Shown piece after piece: positions 48,287 through 63,350 of a DNA stretch of 64,000 nt. Made by a program: the position numbers and the translations under genes. The notes under the pieces were generated by a model. It was not told where the DNA came from, did no database searches, and saw only the letters and a program-made list of their open reading frames with translations. Positions within the stretch are counted from its first letter, which is position 1. Each line of letters opens with the position of its first letter. The stretch is from Leifsonia xyli subsp. cynodontis DSM 46306 (lineage in GTDB: Bacteria; Actinomycetota; Actinomycetes; Actinomycetales; Microbacteriaceae). The stretch spans positions 1,116,001-1,180,000 of the forward strand of contig NC_022438.1 of NCBI RefSeq assembly GCF_000470775.1, read 5' to 3'.

Positions 48287-49068
48287 GTGCCCGTCGACCT
48301 GCTCGCCGATCTCACCGCCGGCGCGTTGGAGGATGCGGCCCGGCGCCGGGCGGAGCGCCCCCTGAGCGCTGTGGAGGCCGCGGCCGCCGCGCAGACCCCG
48401 GCGCTCGACGCGCTCGACGCGCTCGCCCCGGCGGACCGTGTGAAGGTCATCGCCGAGGTCAAGCGCGCGAGCCCGTCTCGCGGCGACCTCGCCGAGATCC
48501 CCGATCCCGCCGCTCTGGCGCGCCTCTACGAGACCGGCGGCGCCAGCGCGATCAGCGTCCTCACCGAGGAGCGTCGCTTCCGCGGCTCACTGGCGGATCT
48601 GGAGTCCGTGCGCGCGGCCGTGTCGCTCCCGGTCCTCCGCAAGGAGTTCATCGCGGACCCGTACCAGGTGTTCGAGGCGCGCGCCGCGGGCGCAGACCTC
48701 GTGCTCCTCATCGTCGCCGCGCTGGAGCAGCGGCAGCTGACCGAACTGCACGACCTGATCCTCGAGCTGGGCATGACTGCGCTCGTGGAGGCCCACACGG
48801 CCGACGAGCTGAGCCGCGCGTTCGACACCGGCGCGACGCTCGTGGGCGTGAACGCGCGCGATCTCTCCACGTTCGAGCTTGACCGCGATCTGTTCGGGCG
48901 TCTGGCCGGGCGGTACCCGTCCGATGTCATCCGTGTGGCGGAGTCGGCTGTGAAGTCGGCCGCCGATGTCGCCCACTACCGGGCGGCGGGTGCGGATGTC
49001 GTTCTCGTCGGCGAGGCGCTCGTCACGAGCGACCCCGTCGCGACGCTCGCCGAATTCCGAGGAGTCTG

Positions 49069-49069
<1 letters not shown>
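48287..49069 (+). CDS. trpC: Indole-3-glycerol phosphate synthase
   Basis: 260-residue barrel enzyme: [64 protein letters not shown], and [15 protein letters not shown] start gives [20 protein letters not shown], the actinobacterial N-terminus. TGATG overlap with trpB. trpD and trpF are not present here. Confidence 0.95.
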
Positions 49070-50276
<1,207 letters not shown>

Positions 50277-50280
<4 letters not shown>

Positions 50281-51062
50281 GCCGTGTGGAAGACACCATC
50301 GCCCACCGCAAGGAGGAGGCCGCGGGCGCGCTGATCGGCTACCTCCCCGCGGGTTTCCCCGATCTGCGCACAAGCGTCGACGCTGCGGTCGCGCTGGCGG
50401 AGAATGGCGTCGATGTCATCGAGCTCGGCCTCCCGTACTCGGACCCCGTGATGGACGGTGCGGTCATCCAGGCCGCCACACAGCGTGCGCTCGCGAACGG
50501 CTTCCACTTGCGCGATGGCTTCGCGGCCGTGCGCGAGATCACCAGCCGTGTGGATGCGCCTGTCCTGGTCATGACCTACTGGAACCTGGTGATGCAGTAC
50601 GGCGTCGACCGCTTCGTCGACGAGCTGGCCGCCGCCGGGGGAGCCGGGCTCATCACCCCCGATCTCATCCCCGACGAGGGCGCCGACTGGCTCGCCGCCT
50701 CCGAGCGCACCGGCCTCGACCGGGTGTTCCTCGCCGCCCCGTCCTCCACCGATGCCCGCCTGCGGCAAACCGTCGAGAAGAGCCGCGGTTTCGTCTACGC
50801 CGTCTCCACGATGGGCATCACGGGCGCCCGGGCCCATGTGGACGTCGCGGCCCGCACACTCGTCGGTCGCCTGCGCGAGGCCGGTGCGCTGAGCGCATGC
50901 GTCGGACTCGGCATCTCCTCCGCCGCGCAGGTGGCGGAAGTGCTCGGCTACGCCGACGGGGCGATCGTCGGCTCGGCGCTCGTCAAAGCGCTGGCGGACG
51001 GGGGCGTCGCAGCGACGGGCCGGATCGCCGCCGAACTGGCTCGCGGCGCTGTGTGCGGCTGA
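50277..51062 (+). CDS. trpA: Tryptophan synthase alpha chain
   Basis: Splits indole-3-glycerol phosphate. [30 protein letters not shown] with the catalytic Glu/Asp, [10 protein letters not shown], and [14 protein letters not shown]. 261 residues from the GTG. The last gene of the trp operon; the IS481-family element begins 11 bp after its stop, separating it from lgt. Confidence 0.96.
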
Positions 51063-51174
51063 GGCCGATCTAGCTGTGCTGCTCAGGGACGTTGGTTGAG
51101 GTGTGACGCGATAGATGGGTGAGGACCTCCCGGTCGAGAGTGGGGCTGTCTAGTTCCCCGCACTCGATGACTTA

Positions 51175-52073
51175 GAGATGGTTTCAGTAGTCGTTTTTGG
51201 TGAGTTTGCGGGCGCTGGTGATCGCGATTGCTAGAGCGACGAGCGCCGTGATCGTTGAGGCGGTGCGGTCGTAGCGAGTGGCGAGTTTCCGGAAGGCGAG
51301 GATCCAGGCCATGGTGCGTTCGACTACCCAACAGTGTTTACCCAGTCACTGTTTGGAGTCGACTCCGATTCGTGCGATGCGTGCCTTGATCCCACGACAA
51401 CGCAGGTAACAGCGGACGCGGCGGTTGTCGTAAGCCTTATCGGCGTGGAAGATAACCGGGCGGCGTCTGGGCCGACCGCGGCCGACGCCCTTGATCGCGG
51501 TGATGTTGTCTAACACAGGTTCCACGAGCATGGAGTCGTGTCGGTTGGCGCCGGAGATCTCCACATGCAGCGGGAGTCCGTTGCGGTCGGTCAGGACATG
51601 GTACTTGGTGCCCCGTTTCCCACGATCCGTGGGGTTAGGTCCAGTGAGATCGCCCCCCTTTTCGCCCGGACACTTACGGAGTCCAGGCAGGTTCTTGACC
51701 AGTCGATCATGCCAGCCTGGCCGAGTTCGTCGAGCATGATCTTCCGCAGTGCATCCCACGCGCCCGCTTCGGACCATTCACGCAGACGCCGCCAACAAGT
51801 GACCCCGGACCCATACCCCAACTCGGGCGGGAGCTTCTCCACGGGATCCCCGTCAGCAGCACGAACACGATCCCAGCGAACACCTTCCGGTCAGGAACCC
51901 GAGGCTGCCCAGCCCGCCCATTGACCACAGGCGGCCGAGGCGGAATCAACGGCTCCAGCCGCTCCCACAACATATCCGTAATGAACCGATCCTCAGCAAG
52001 CGTCGACACTCGACCAGCATCCCCGCTAACCAGCCACAACAACCACCGCCACGCCGACTACTGAAACCACCTC
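51175..52073. mobile_element. IS5-family (IS427-like) element
   Basis: 899 bp with 19-bp terminal inverted repeats, left GAGATGGTTTCAGTAGTCG and right, reverse complement, GAGGTGGTTTCAGTAGTCG (one mismatch). TTA is duplicated at 51172-51174 and 52074-52076, fitting the TNA-type target of this group. The transposase is on the minus strand and degenerate. Confidence 0.88.
51184..52009 (-). pseudogene. IS5-family transposase, frameshifted and with a premature stop
   Basis: Starts STLAEDRFITDMLWERLEPL and reaches LLTGIPWR, then the family text moves to another frame (EKLPPELGYGSGVTCWRRLR), indicating one lost base near 51840. A second shift at an AAAAGGGGGG run (MIDWSRTCLDSVSVRAKRG to GGDLTGPNPTDRGKRG) is the programmed -1 site usual in this group. 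Finally a TGA at 51346-51348 replaces the codon before LGKHCWVVERTMAW; a CGA-to-TGA change explains it. The last ~55 residues, with the catalytic Glu region, are cut off. Not functional. Confidence 0.82.
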
Positions 52074-52086
52074 TTAGGAGGTCCTC

Positions 52087-53085
52087 GTGACCCACGCTAA
52101 TGCTGCTTTGACTCCTCGCGAATGCCTCCGCCTGGCCCGCCAAGTCGTCGACGACGGCTGGTCCGTTGCTGCGGCGGCGACCTACTTCCGAGTGTCCTGA
52201 CGCACCGCGGACCGATGGGCTCGTCGTTACGTGGAGATGGGCGAGGCGGGAATGCTGGACCGTTCGTCACGGCCGCATCACAGCCCGAACAAGACCCCGC
52301 GAAGACTGGTCCGCAAGGTCGTGCATCTGCGGTGGAAGAAGCGGCTGGGACCAGTCGGTATCGGCGCCCAGCTCGGCATGCCCGCCTCGACCGTTCACAC
52401 GGTCCTCTCCCGGTGCCGGATCAATCGGCTCAGCCACGTCGACGTCCGCACCGGCGAACCCGCCCGCCGCTACGAGCACGAGCATCCCGGATCGATGATC
52501 CACGTCGACATCAAGAAACTCGGCAACATCCCCGACGGTGGCGGCTGGCGCTACGTCGGACGTCTCCAGGGAGAGCGGAACAAGGCCATCACCGCGAAGC
52601 GGACCGGGAAACACGGGATCACCGGCGACATGATCACCGGCACAGCGTTCGTTCATACCGTCATCGACGATCACTCCCGTGTCGCTTACGCCGAGATCCA
52701 CGACGACGAAACCGCCGCCACTGCAATCGCTGTTCTGCGTCGAGCGGTCGGCTGGTTCGCCAGCCGTGGCGTCACCGTCGAACAGGTGCTCTCCGACAAC
52801 GGCTCCGCATACCGCTCATACGCCTGGCGCGACGCTTGCGCCGAGCTCAGCATCCAACCGAAACGCACCCGGCCCTACCATCCGCAGACGAACGGCAAGA
52901 TCGAACGCTTCCACCGCACCCTCGCCGACGGCTGGGCATACGCCCGGCACTACAACTCCGAATCAGCCCGCCGCAACGCACTCCCGGCCTGGCTGCACTC
53001 CTACAATCACCACAGGCCCCACACCGCCATCGGCAGCCAGCCACCCATCAGCAGATTGACCAACGTCCCTGAGAAACACACCTAG
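52087..53085 (+). pseudogene. IS481-family transposase with premature stop
   Basis: From GTG 52087 the frame reads THANAALTPRECLRLARQVV, passes the first helix-turn-helix (WSVAAAATYFRVS) and hits TGA at codon 38 (52198-52200), then continues as RTADRWARRYVEMG. The rest is complete: second HTH, rve core with HVDIKKLGNIPDGGG, VIDDHSRVAYAEI, LSDNGSAYRS and HPQTNGKIERFHRT (DDE residues). The stop is best explained as CGA to TGA. An internal ATG (52231) could give a 284-residue protein without the first HTH. Its TAG stop is formed by the CTAG target copy. Confidence 0.82.
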
Positions 53086-53097
53086 ACTAGGGTGGCC

Positions 53098-53115
53098 GCG
53101 CGCGACTTCGCGCGC
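53098..53115. terminator. Hairpin between IS481 element and lgt
   Basis: GCGCGCGA and TCGCGCGC form a short GC-only stem before lgt, followed by CCCCCC, not T. It could be the former trpA terminator or a leader structure of lgt; weak evidence. Confidence 0.35.
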
Positions 53116-53143
53116 CCCCCACGATCGAAAGGTGAGTCATCGC

Positions 53144-54160
53144 GTGGTTGCGACGGTGAGCAGCTGGATGGCCAGCATCCCGAGCCCGGGCCCCGAGTGG
53201 GCGCAGATCCATCTGCCCTTCTGGCCGTTCCGGATACAGACGTACGCCCTCATCATCCTGACCGGGATCGTGGTGGCGGCGATGTGGACCTCGCGCCGCC
53301 TCACCAAGCGCGGCGCTGAGCCGGGTGTCGTGCTGGACGTGCTGCTGTGGACCGTTCCGCTCGGCATCATCGGAGCACGGCTCTACCACGTGGTGACGCA
53401 CCCGGCTGACTTCTTCTACCCCGGCGCCAACGTCTGGAACCCGTTCCAGCCGGGTGCGATCTGGAACATCTGGGAGGGCGGCAACGCCATCTTCGGCGCG
53501 CTGATCGGCGGGGCGGTGGGCGTCGGGATCGGCTGCCGCTGGACCGGGCTGCGGTTCTGGACGTTCGCCGACGCGCTCGCGCCGGCGCTGCTCCTCGCTC
53601 AGGCCATCGGCCGGCTCGGCAACTACGTCAACCAGGAGCTGTTCGGCCTGCCGACCGCTCTCCCGTGGGGGCTGGAGATCGACTCCGGCAACAAAGCCAT
53701 TCCGGTCGGTCTGCCGGACGGGACGCTGTTCCAGCCGCTTTTCCTCTACGAGATCGTCTGGAACGTCATCGGGGTGTTCGTGATCCTCTGGCTGGAGCGC
53801 AGGTTCCGACTTCAATGGGGCAGGGTGCTCGCCGTCTATCTGATCTGGTACGGCCTCGGTCGCTCCTACCTCGAGTCGATCCGCATCGACCCGAGCGAGT
53901 TCAGCTTCCTCGGCATCCCCAGCAATGTGTGGGCCGCTTTCGCCGCCGTCGTGCTCGGTGCGATCATCCTCTTCCTCCAAGCGCGGCGCCACACCGGACT
54001 CGAGCCGGGCCCCTACCTGCCGGGCCGTGAGTGGGTCTCTCCGCAGGCTGAGGTAGAATCGGGCAAGACGGACCCGGAAGAAACGCTCCATGGCGACGAT
54101 CACGAAGAACACACCGGAACCGATAAGCCCCAGGCCACAAGCCTCTCCGGCTCGAACTGA
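53144..54160 (+). CDS. lgt: Prolipoprotein diacylglyceryl transferase
   Basis: Integral membrane enzyme adding diacylglycerol to the lipobox Cys of lipoproteins. Seven hydrophobic segments; the Lgt signature is GRLGNYVNQELFG, with the essential His in ARLYHVVTHP and YGLGRSYLESIR near the end. The C-terminal 60 residues are acidic and His-rich, as in actinobacteria. I prefer the GTG at 53144 (GAAAGGTGA upstream); the frame is open to GTG 53132. The IS481 end lies about 60 bp upstream, so its native promoter or trp read-through may be disturbed. Confidence 0.94.
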   Translation: MVATVSSWMASIPSPGPEWAQIHLPFWPFRIQTYALIILTGIVVAAMWTSRRLTKRGAEPGVVLDVLLWTVPLGIIGARLYHVVTHPADFFYPGANVWNPFQPGAIWNIWEGGNAIFGALIGGAVGVGIGCRWTGLRFWTFADALAPALLLAQAIGRLGNYVNQELFGLPTALPWGLEIDSGNKAIPVGLPDGTLFQPLFLYEIVWNVIGVFVILWLERRFRLQWGRVLAVYLIWYGLGRSYLESIRIDPSEFSFLGIPSNVWAAFAAVVLGAIILFLQARRHTGLEPGPYLPGREWVSPQAEVESGKTDPEETLHGDDHEEHTGTDKPQATSLSGSN

Positions 54161-54315
54161 CACCCGTCGAGGCGGTCCCACCAGAGGCACCGGCCGCGCG
54201 AGGACTTCTGAGCCGCACACAGCCCGGAGCGACGGCGAAAACCGTCCCGTGACGGGCCGATGGCGTCCCCGCACCCCAGATCCCACGTCTACGACACTGT
54301 GAGGATGGTCGAACT

Positions 54316-58893
<4,578 letters not shown>

Positions 58894-58932
58894 CACTGCC
58901 TGACCGTGTGGTTTCCGTCGAAGAAGAGGTGA

Positions 58933-60393
58933 GTGGTGGCTGACCCCAAAGGTTTCTTGAAGACGACCGAGCGAGAGCTGCCGAAGCGCCGCCCCGTCCC
59001 GGTCCGGCTGATGGACTGGAAAGAGGTCTACGAGGCCGGGGACCCGGCCCAGCTGCGCCGCCAGGCCGGGCGCTGCATGGACTGCGGCATCCCGTTCTGC
59101 CACCAGGGCTGTCCGCTCGGGAACCTCATCCCGGAGTGGAACGACCTCATGTGGCGCGGGGAGGGCCGCCAGGCCGTCGAGCGTCTGCACGCGACCAACA
59201 ACTTCCCGGAGTTCACCGGGCGGCTGTGCCCGGCCCCGTGCGAGTCCTCGTGCGTGCTGGGCATCAACCAGCCCGCCGTGACCATCAAGCAGGTCGAGGT
59301 GTCGATCATCGATCAGGCTTGGCAGCACGGCTGGGTGCAGCCGCACCCGCCGGAGCGCCTCACGGGCAAGACCGTCGCGGTCGTCGGCTCCGGGCCCGCG
59401 GGTCTGGCCGCCGCCCAGCAGCTCACGCGCGCCGGGCACACGGTCGCCGTGTACGAGCGGGACGACCGGATCGGCGGTCTGCTGCGCTACGGCATCCCGG
59501 ACTTTAAGATGGAGAAGAAGCATCTGGAGGCGCGCATCGGCCAGATGACCGCCGAGGGCACGCGCTTCCGCGCCGGGGTGACGATCGGCGTCGATATCGG
59601 CTGGGACGATCTGCGGGCGCGTTACGACGCGGTCGTGGTCGCCACCGGTGCGATGGTGCCGCGGGATCTGCCCATCCCGGGCCGCGACCTCGCGGGCGTC
59701 CACTTCGCGATGGAGTACCTCGTCCAGCAGAACCGGGCGGGCGCCGGAGACCAGGTCGCCGCCCAGATCACCGCGGACGGCAAGCGCGTCGTCGTTCTCG
59801 GCGGCGGCGACACCGGTGCGGACTGCATCGGCACCGCCCACCGCCAGGGCGCTGCGAGCGTGACCACCCTCGCCATCGGCAAACAGCCGCCGGGCGAGCG
59901 CCCGGATCACCAGCCCTGGCCGGTGACCCCGGTGCTGTTCGAAGTCCAGTCGGCGCACGAGGAGGGCGGTCAGCGCGAGTACCTCGTCTCGACCATCGAG
60001 TTCCTCGCGAATGAGCACGGCGAGGTGCGCGCGGTGCGGGTGGCCGAGACGGAGTATCTCGATGGCCGCCGCGTGCCGAAGACCGGCACCGAGCGGGAGA
60101 TCCCCGCGGATCTCGTCCTCCTCGCTCTGGGCTTCACCGGTCCGGAGCAGGACGGACTCTCCTCCCAGCTGAACCTGCCGTTCGATGAGCGGGGCAACCT
60201 CGAGCGCGACGGCGACTACCAGACCAGCGAGGCTGGCGTGTTCGTCGCCGGGGACGCCGGCCGTGGCCAGTCGCTCATCGTCTGGGCCATCGCCGAGGGC
60301 CGTGCAGCGGCCGCCGCCGTGGACCGGTATCTTGAAGGGGAGACACAACTGCCGGCGCCGGTCCGCCCCACGGACCGCGGCATCCTGGTCTGA
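58933..60393 (+). CDS. gltD: Glutamate synthase small subunit
   Basis: 486 residues. Two 4Fe-4S Cys clusters at the N-terminus (CMDCGIPFCHQGCPLGN and CPAPCESSCVLGI), FAD site VVGSGPAGLAAAQQL and NADPH site VVVLGGGDTGADCIGTA; VFVAGDAGRGQSLIVWAI near the end. It passes electrons from NADPH to GltB. Start GTG 58933 (or GTG 58936) after GAAGAGGTGA. 39 bp from gltB. Confidence 0.96.
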   Translation: MVADPKGFLKTTERELPKRRPVPVRLMDWKEVYEAGDPAQLRRQAGRCMDCGIPFCHQGCPLGNLIPEWNDLMWRGEGRQAVERLHATNNFPEFTGRLCPAPCESSCVLGINQPAVTIKQVEVSIIDQAWQHGWVQPHPPERLTGKTVAVVGSGPAGLAAAQQLTRAGHTVAVYERDDRIGGLLRYGIPDFKMEKKHLEARIGQMTAEGTRFRAGVTIGVDIGWDDLRARYDAVVVATGAMVPRDLPIPGRDLAGVHFAMEYLVQQNRAGAGDQVAAQITADGKRVVVLGGGDTGADCIGTAHRQGAASVTTLAIGKQPPGERPDHQPWPVTPVLFEVQSAHEEGGQREYLVSTIEFLANEHGEVRAVRVAETEYLDGRRVPKTGTEREIPADLVLLALGFTGPEQDGLSSQLNLPFDERGNLERDGDYQTSEAGVFVAGDAGRGQSLIVWAIAEGRAAAAAVDRYLEGETQLPAPVRPTDRGILV

Positions 60394-60456
60394 GGCATCC
60401 CCCCGAACACGAGAACGCGCCCGCGAGTGCGCGAGAATCACGGAGCACTGAAGAGC

Positions 60457-61872
60457 ATGAGAAGGGCGAAAATCGTCGCGACCCTCGGGCCGGCGACCTC
60501 CAGCTACGACAACATCCGCGCCATCATCGACGCGGGCGTCGACGTGGCCCGGATGAATCTCAGCCACGGCAGCTACGAGGTGCATGAGGGGGTCTACGCC
60601 AACGTTCGGAAGGCTGCCGAGGACGCCGGCAAACCGGTCGCGGTCCTGGTCGACCTCCAGGGGCCGAAGATCCGCCTCGGCAAGTTCGAGGCCGGTCCCT
60701 ACGAGCTCGCCGAGGGCGATGTCTTCAAGATCACCACCGAGGACATCATCGGCACCAAGGAGATCTCCTCCACCACGTTCAAGGGGCTTCCCCAGGATGT
60801 GAAGCCGGGTGACTTCCTGCTGATCGACGACGGCAAGGTGCGTGTGCGCGTGCTGGAGACCGACGGCACCGTCGTGACCACGGAGGTCGTCGTTGCCGGT
60901 CCTGTGTCCAACAACAAGGGCATCAACCTGCCGGGCGTGGCGGTCAACGTGCCCGCGCTGTCCGAGAAGGACGAGGCCGACCTCCGCTGGGGCCTGAACC
61001 TGGGCGCCGATCTCATCGCCCTCTCATTCGTGCGCAACGCGGTGGACATCGAGCGCGTACACGAGATCATGGCCGAAGAGGGCCGTAAGGTCCCCGTCAT
61101 CGCCAAAATCGAGAAGCCGCAGGCCGTTGACGCGCTGGAGGGCATCATCGAGGCGTTCGACGGCATCATGGTCGCTCGTGGCGACCTGGGCGTCGAACTG
61201 CCGCTGGAGGCGGTGCCGATCGTGCAGAAGCGCGCGGTCGAGCTCGCCCGCCGTGCGGCCAAGCCGGTCATCGTCGCCACGCAGATGCTGGAGTCGATGA
61301 TCTCCAGCCCGGTTCCGACCCGCGCCGAGACCTCCGACGTCGCGAACGCCGTCCTCGACGGTGCGGACGCGGTCATGCTCTCGGGGGAGACCAGCGTCGG
61401 CGAATACCCGAAGATCACCGTTCAGACGATGGCGAAGATCGTGAAGTCCACCGAAGAGCACGGTCTCGACCGGATCGCCCCGCTCGGAACCAAGCCACGC
61501 ACGCAGTCCGGCGCGATCACCCTGGCCGCGACCGATGTGGCGGACTTCGTCGAGGCCAAGTACCTCTGCGTGTTCACGGAGTCCGGCGAGTCGGCCCGTC
61601 GCATGGCGCGTCTGCGCAGCAAGATCCGGATCCTCGCCTTCACGCCGGAGGAGTCGACCTGTCGCAAGATGGCGCTCTATTGGGGTGTGGAGTCCTTCGT
61701 GGTCGACCGGGTCACCCACACCGACCAGATGGTCGCGCAGGTGGACGAGGCGCTGAAGTCCACGGGCCGTGCGGAGAACGGCGACAAGGTGGTCATCATC
61801 TCCGGCTCTCCTCCCGGGATTCCCGGCACCACCAACGACATCCGCGTACACCGGGTCGGCGACGTCCTGTAG
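60457..61872 (+). CDS. pyk: Pyruvate kinase
   Basis: 471 residues: RRAKIVATLGPATSSYDNI, ARMNLSHGSYE, VLVDLQGPKIRLG, IAKIEKPQAVDAL, VARGDLGVELPLE, and TQMLESMISSPVPTRAETSD. The ATG at 60457 gives the family N-terminus; an upstream in-frame GTG (60427) adds ten residues without similarity. Last step of glycolysis. A convergent 93-bp spacer follows. Confidence 0.96.
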   Translation: MRRAKIVATLGPATSSYDNIRAIIDAGVDVARMNLSHGSYEVHEGVYANVRKAAEDAGKPVAVLVDLQGPKIRLGKFEAGPYELAEGDVFKITTEDIIGTKEISSTTFKGLPQDVKPGDFLLIDDGKVRVRVLETDGTVVTTEVVVAGPVSNNKGINLPGVAVNVPALSEKDEADLRWGLNLGADLIALSFVRNAVDIERVHEIMAEEGRKVPVIAKIEKPQAVDALEGIIEAFDGIMVARGDLGVELPLEAVPIVQKRAVELARRAAKPVIVATQMLESMISSPVPTRAETSDVANAVLDGADAVMLSGETSVGEYPKITVQTMAKIVKSTEEHGLDRIAPLGTKPRTQSGAITLAATDVADFVEAKYLCVFTESGESARRMARLRSKIRILAFTPEESTCRKMALYWGVESFVVDRVTHTDQMVAQVDEALKSTGRAENGDKVVIISGSPPGIPGTTNDIRVHRVGDVL

Positions 61873-61965
61873 CCAGACGGGAGCGAGGGACCTGCGCTTC
61901 TGGGCCGCTCCCGGCGGTGGACCGCTCCCTCGGCGCGGGCGCGGAGTTCCGTCCCGGCCCTGCGC

Positions 61966-62853
61966 TCAGGGGATGGAATCGGCCGTCGACTCGAGTTCGG
62001 AGCGGGGCCGTTCGCGCTGCGTCGCGAGTGTGACAGCAGCGGCGGCGCACACGATCAGGACGCCGGTGAGCTGGACAGCTGTGAAACGTTCGTCCAGCAC
62101 GTAGACGCCGAACACCGTCGCGATGACCGGGCCGAGGCTTGTGATCACCGCGTACAAACGGGGTGTGATCCGCCGCAGGATGAACGTGTCGAGGCTATAG
62201 GGCACCGCCGAGTAGAGGATGCCGGCGGCCAGCAGCAGACCCGCGACCCGCACGTCGATGCGCGAGGAGTCCAGTGCGACCAGGGCGAGGGGCACGGTCA
62301 GGACAGTGGCCACCACGCTCGCGACGCTGAGCCCCTCCAAGCCCGGAAGTCGCATCGCCACCTGCCGGGTCAGCAGGATGTAGGCGGCCCAGGATGCGGC
62401 GGCGGTCAGCGCGAGCACGACGCCGAGCGGATCGACGGCGCCCTCCGTTCCGGTCAGCAGGACGACGTCGGCAGCGGCGGCGAGGGCGCAGCCCACATCC
62501 AGCGGGCGGCGCGAACCGAACAGAGCCAGCGCGAACGGGCCGAGGAACTCGATGGTGGCGGCGATGCCGAGCCCCAGCCGACCGACGGCCTCGTAGAAAC
62601 TGAGGTTCATCGAGGCCAGCACGACGCCGAGTGTGAGCGCCGGCCAGAGCCGTCGCCAGGTGAGTTCCGCGCGCTTCGGCCGGTAGAACGGCAAAACGGC
62701 GACGGCGGTCACGACCTAGCGCACGGCCACCACCAGGGGGGAGCCGACGATCGGGATGAGGAGCCCGGCGACCGAGGAGCCGAAATTGATGCTGACCTCG
62801 GTGGCGACCTGGGTGCCGACCCCGGCGATCACCCGGCTGCGTTGCGAACTCAC
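61966..62853 (-). pseudogene. EamA/RhtA-type exporter with nonsense codon
   Basis: From GTG 62853 the frame has 296 codons, the normal length of a ten-helix EamA (drug/metabolite) transporter. It starts SSQRSRVIAGVGTQVATEV, continues GLLIPIVGSPLVVAVR and meets TAG (62716-62718), then goes on in the same frame as VVTAVAVLPFYRPKRAE. Related proteins have Gln here (VALRQ), so CAG to TAG explains it. The remaining frame (61966-62712) has eight helices, including MNLSFYEAVGRLGLG and RITPRLYAVITSLGP. Probable amino acid or metabolite exporter, now inactive. Confidence 0.8.
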
Positions 62854-63306
62854 TCCACCGATCTTAGTTCCCGCCGCATGATCGCCCGTGTCGCATTGGG
62901 CCGGCGAACCACCTCGAACCCCGCCGAGCGGAACAGCGACACGCTGCCGGTGTTCGGGCTGCACGACGAAACAGGTCACCACCCACGGGTCTTCCGGGTC
63001 GCCGTCGCGCCGCCGGGTGAGGGACGAACGCTGCAGGGCGGGAAAGGCCGAGAACGGCTCCACCGCCGCCCAGCCGACGGGTTCGCCGCCGAGACGCGCG
63101 AGGACACCGGGTGAGCCGGCTTCCAGGGAGGCGTGCAGCCGCTCGGCTTTCTGCTCGGGGCTCTCGCTCTCCCACTCGGTGCGGGAGATCTTGAACCATT
63201 GGCACCAGCAACCCGCGGCGTCGCCCCTCTCGCCGAACACGCTTTTCAGCGTGCCCCAGGAATCCCCGCCCACCGACTCGACAATCACGTCCGTTTTGTC
63301 AGTCAT
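62850..63306 (-). pseudogene. GNAT acetyltransferase with internal deletion
   Basis: ATG 63306 gives TDKTDVIVESVGGDSWGTL, CWCQWFKISRTEWES and VVTCFVVQPEHR, the usual N-terminal two thirds of a GNAT protein up to the acetyl-CoA loop. There the frame changes: another frame carries NTGSVSLFRSAGFEVVRRPN and ends RELRSVE with a TGA at 62850-62852, the usual C-terminus. The loop and helix between PEHR and the C-terminal strand (roughly 45 residues in relatives) are missing. The stop overlaps the exporter GTG (GTGA), so the two formed an operon. Confidence 0.72.
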
Positions 63307-63350
63307 GGGCCGAACCTAGCGCTTCTCGCTTTCGCTGGCGATACCCGCCC

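Larger units (their letters stand above)
51070..53085. mobile_element. IS481-family element with CTAG duplication, interrupted by an IS5-family element
   Basis: CTAG flanks both ends (51070-51073 and 53082-53085). The inner ends form inverted repeats: left TGTGCTGCTCAGGGACGTTG and right, reverse complement, TGTGTTTCTCAGGGACGTTG. IS481-type elements are known to target CTAG. The body is 51074-53081; removing the IS5-family insert and one TTA leaves about 1.1 kb, the normal length. The insert lies between the left repeat and the transposase start. Confidence 0.85.

Noticed and set aside
51070-53085. Composite transposon
   Set aside because: The two IS are of different families and nested, not flanking a passenger segment.
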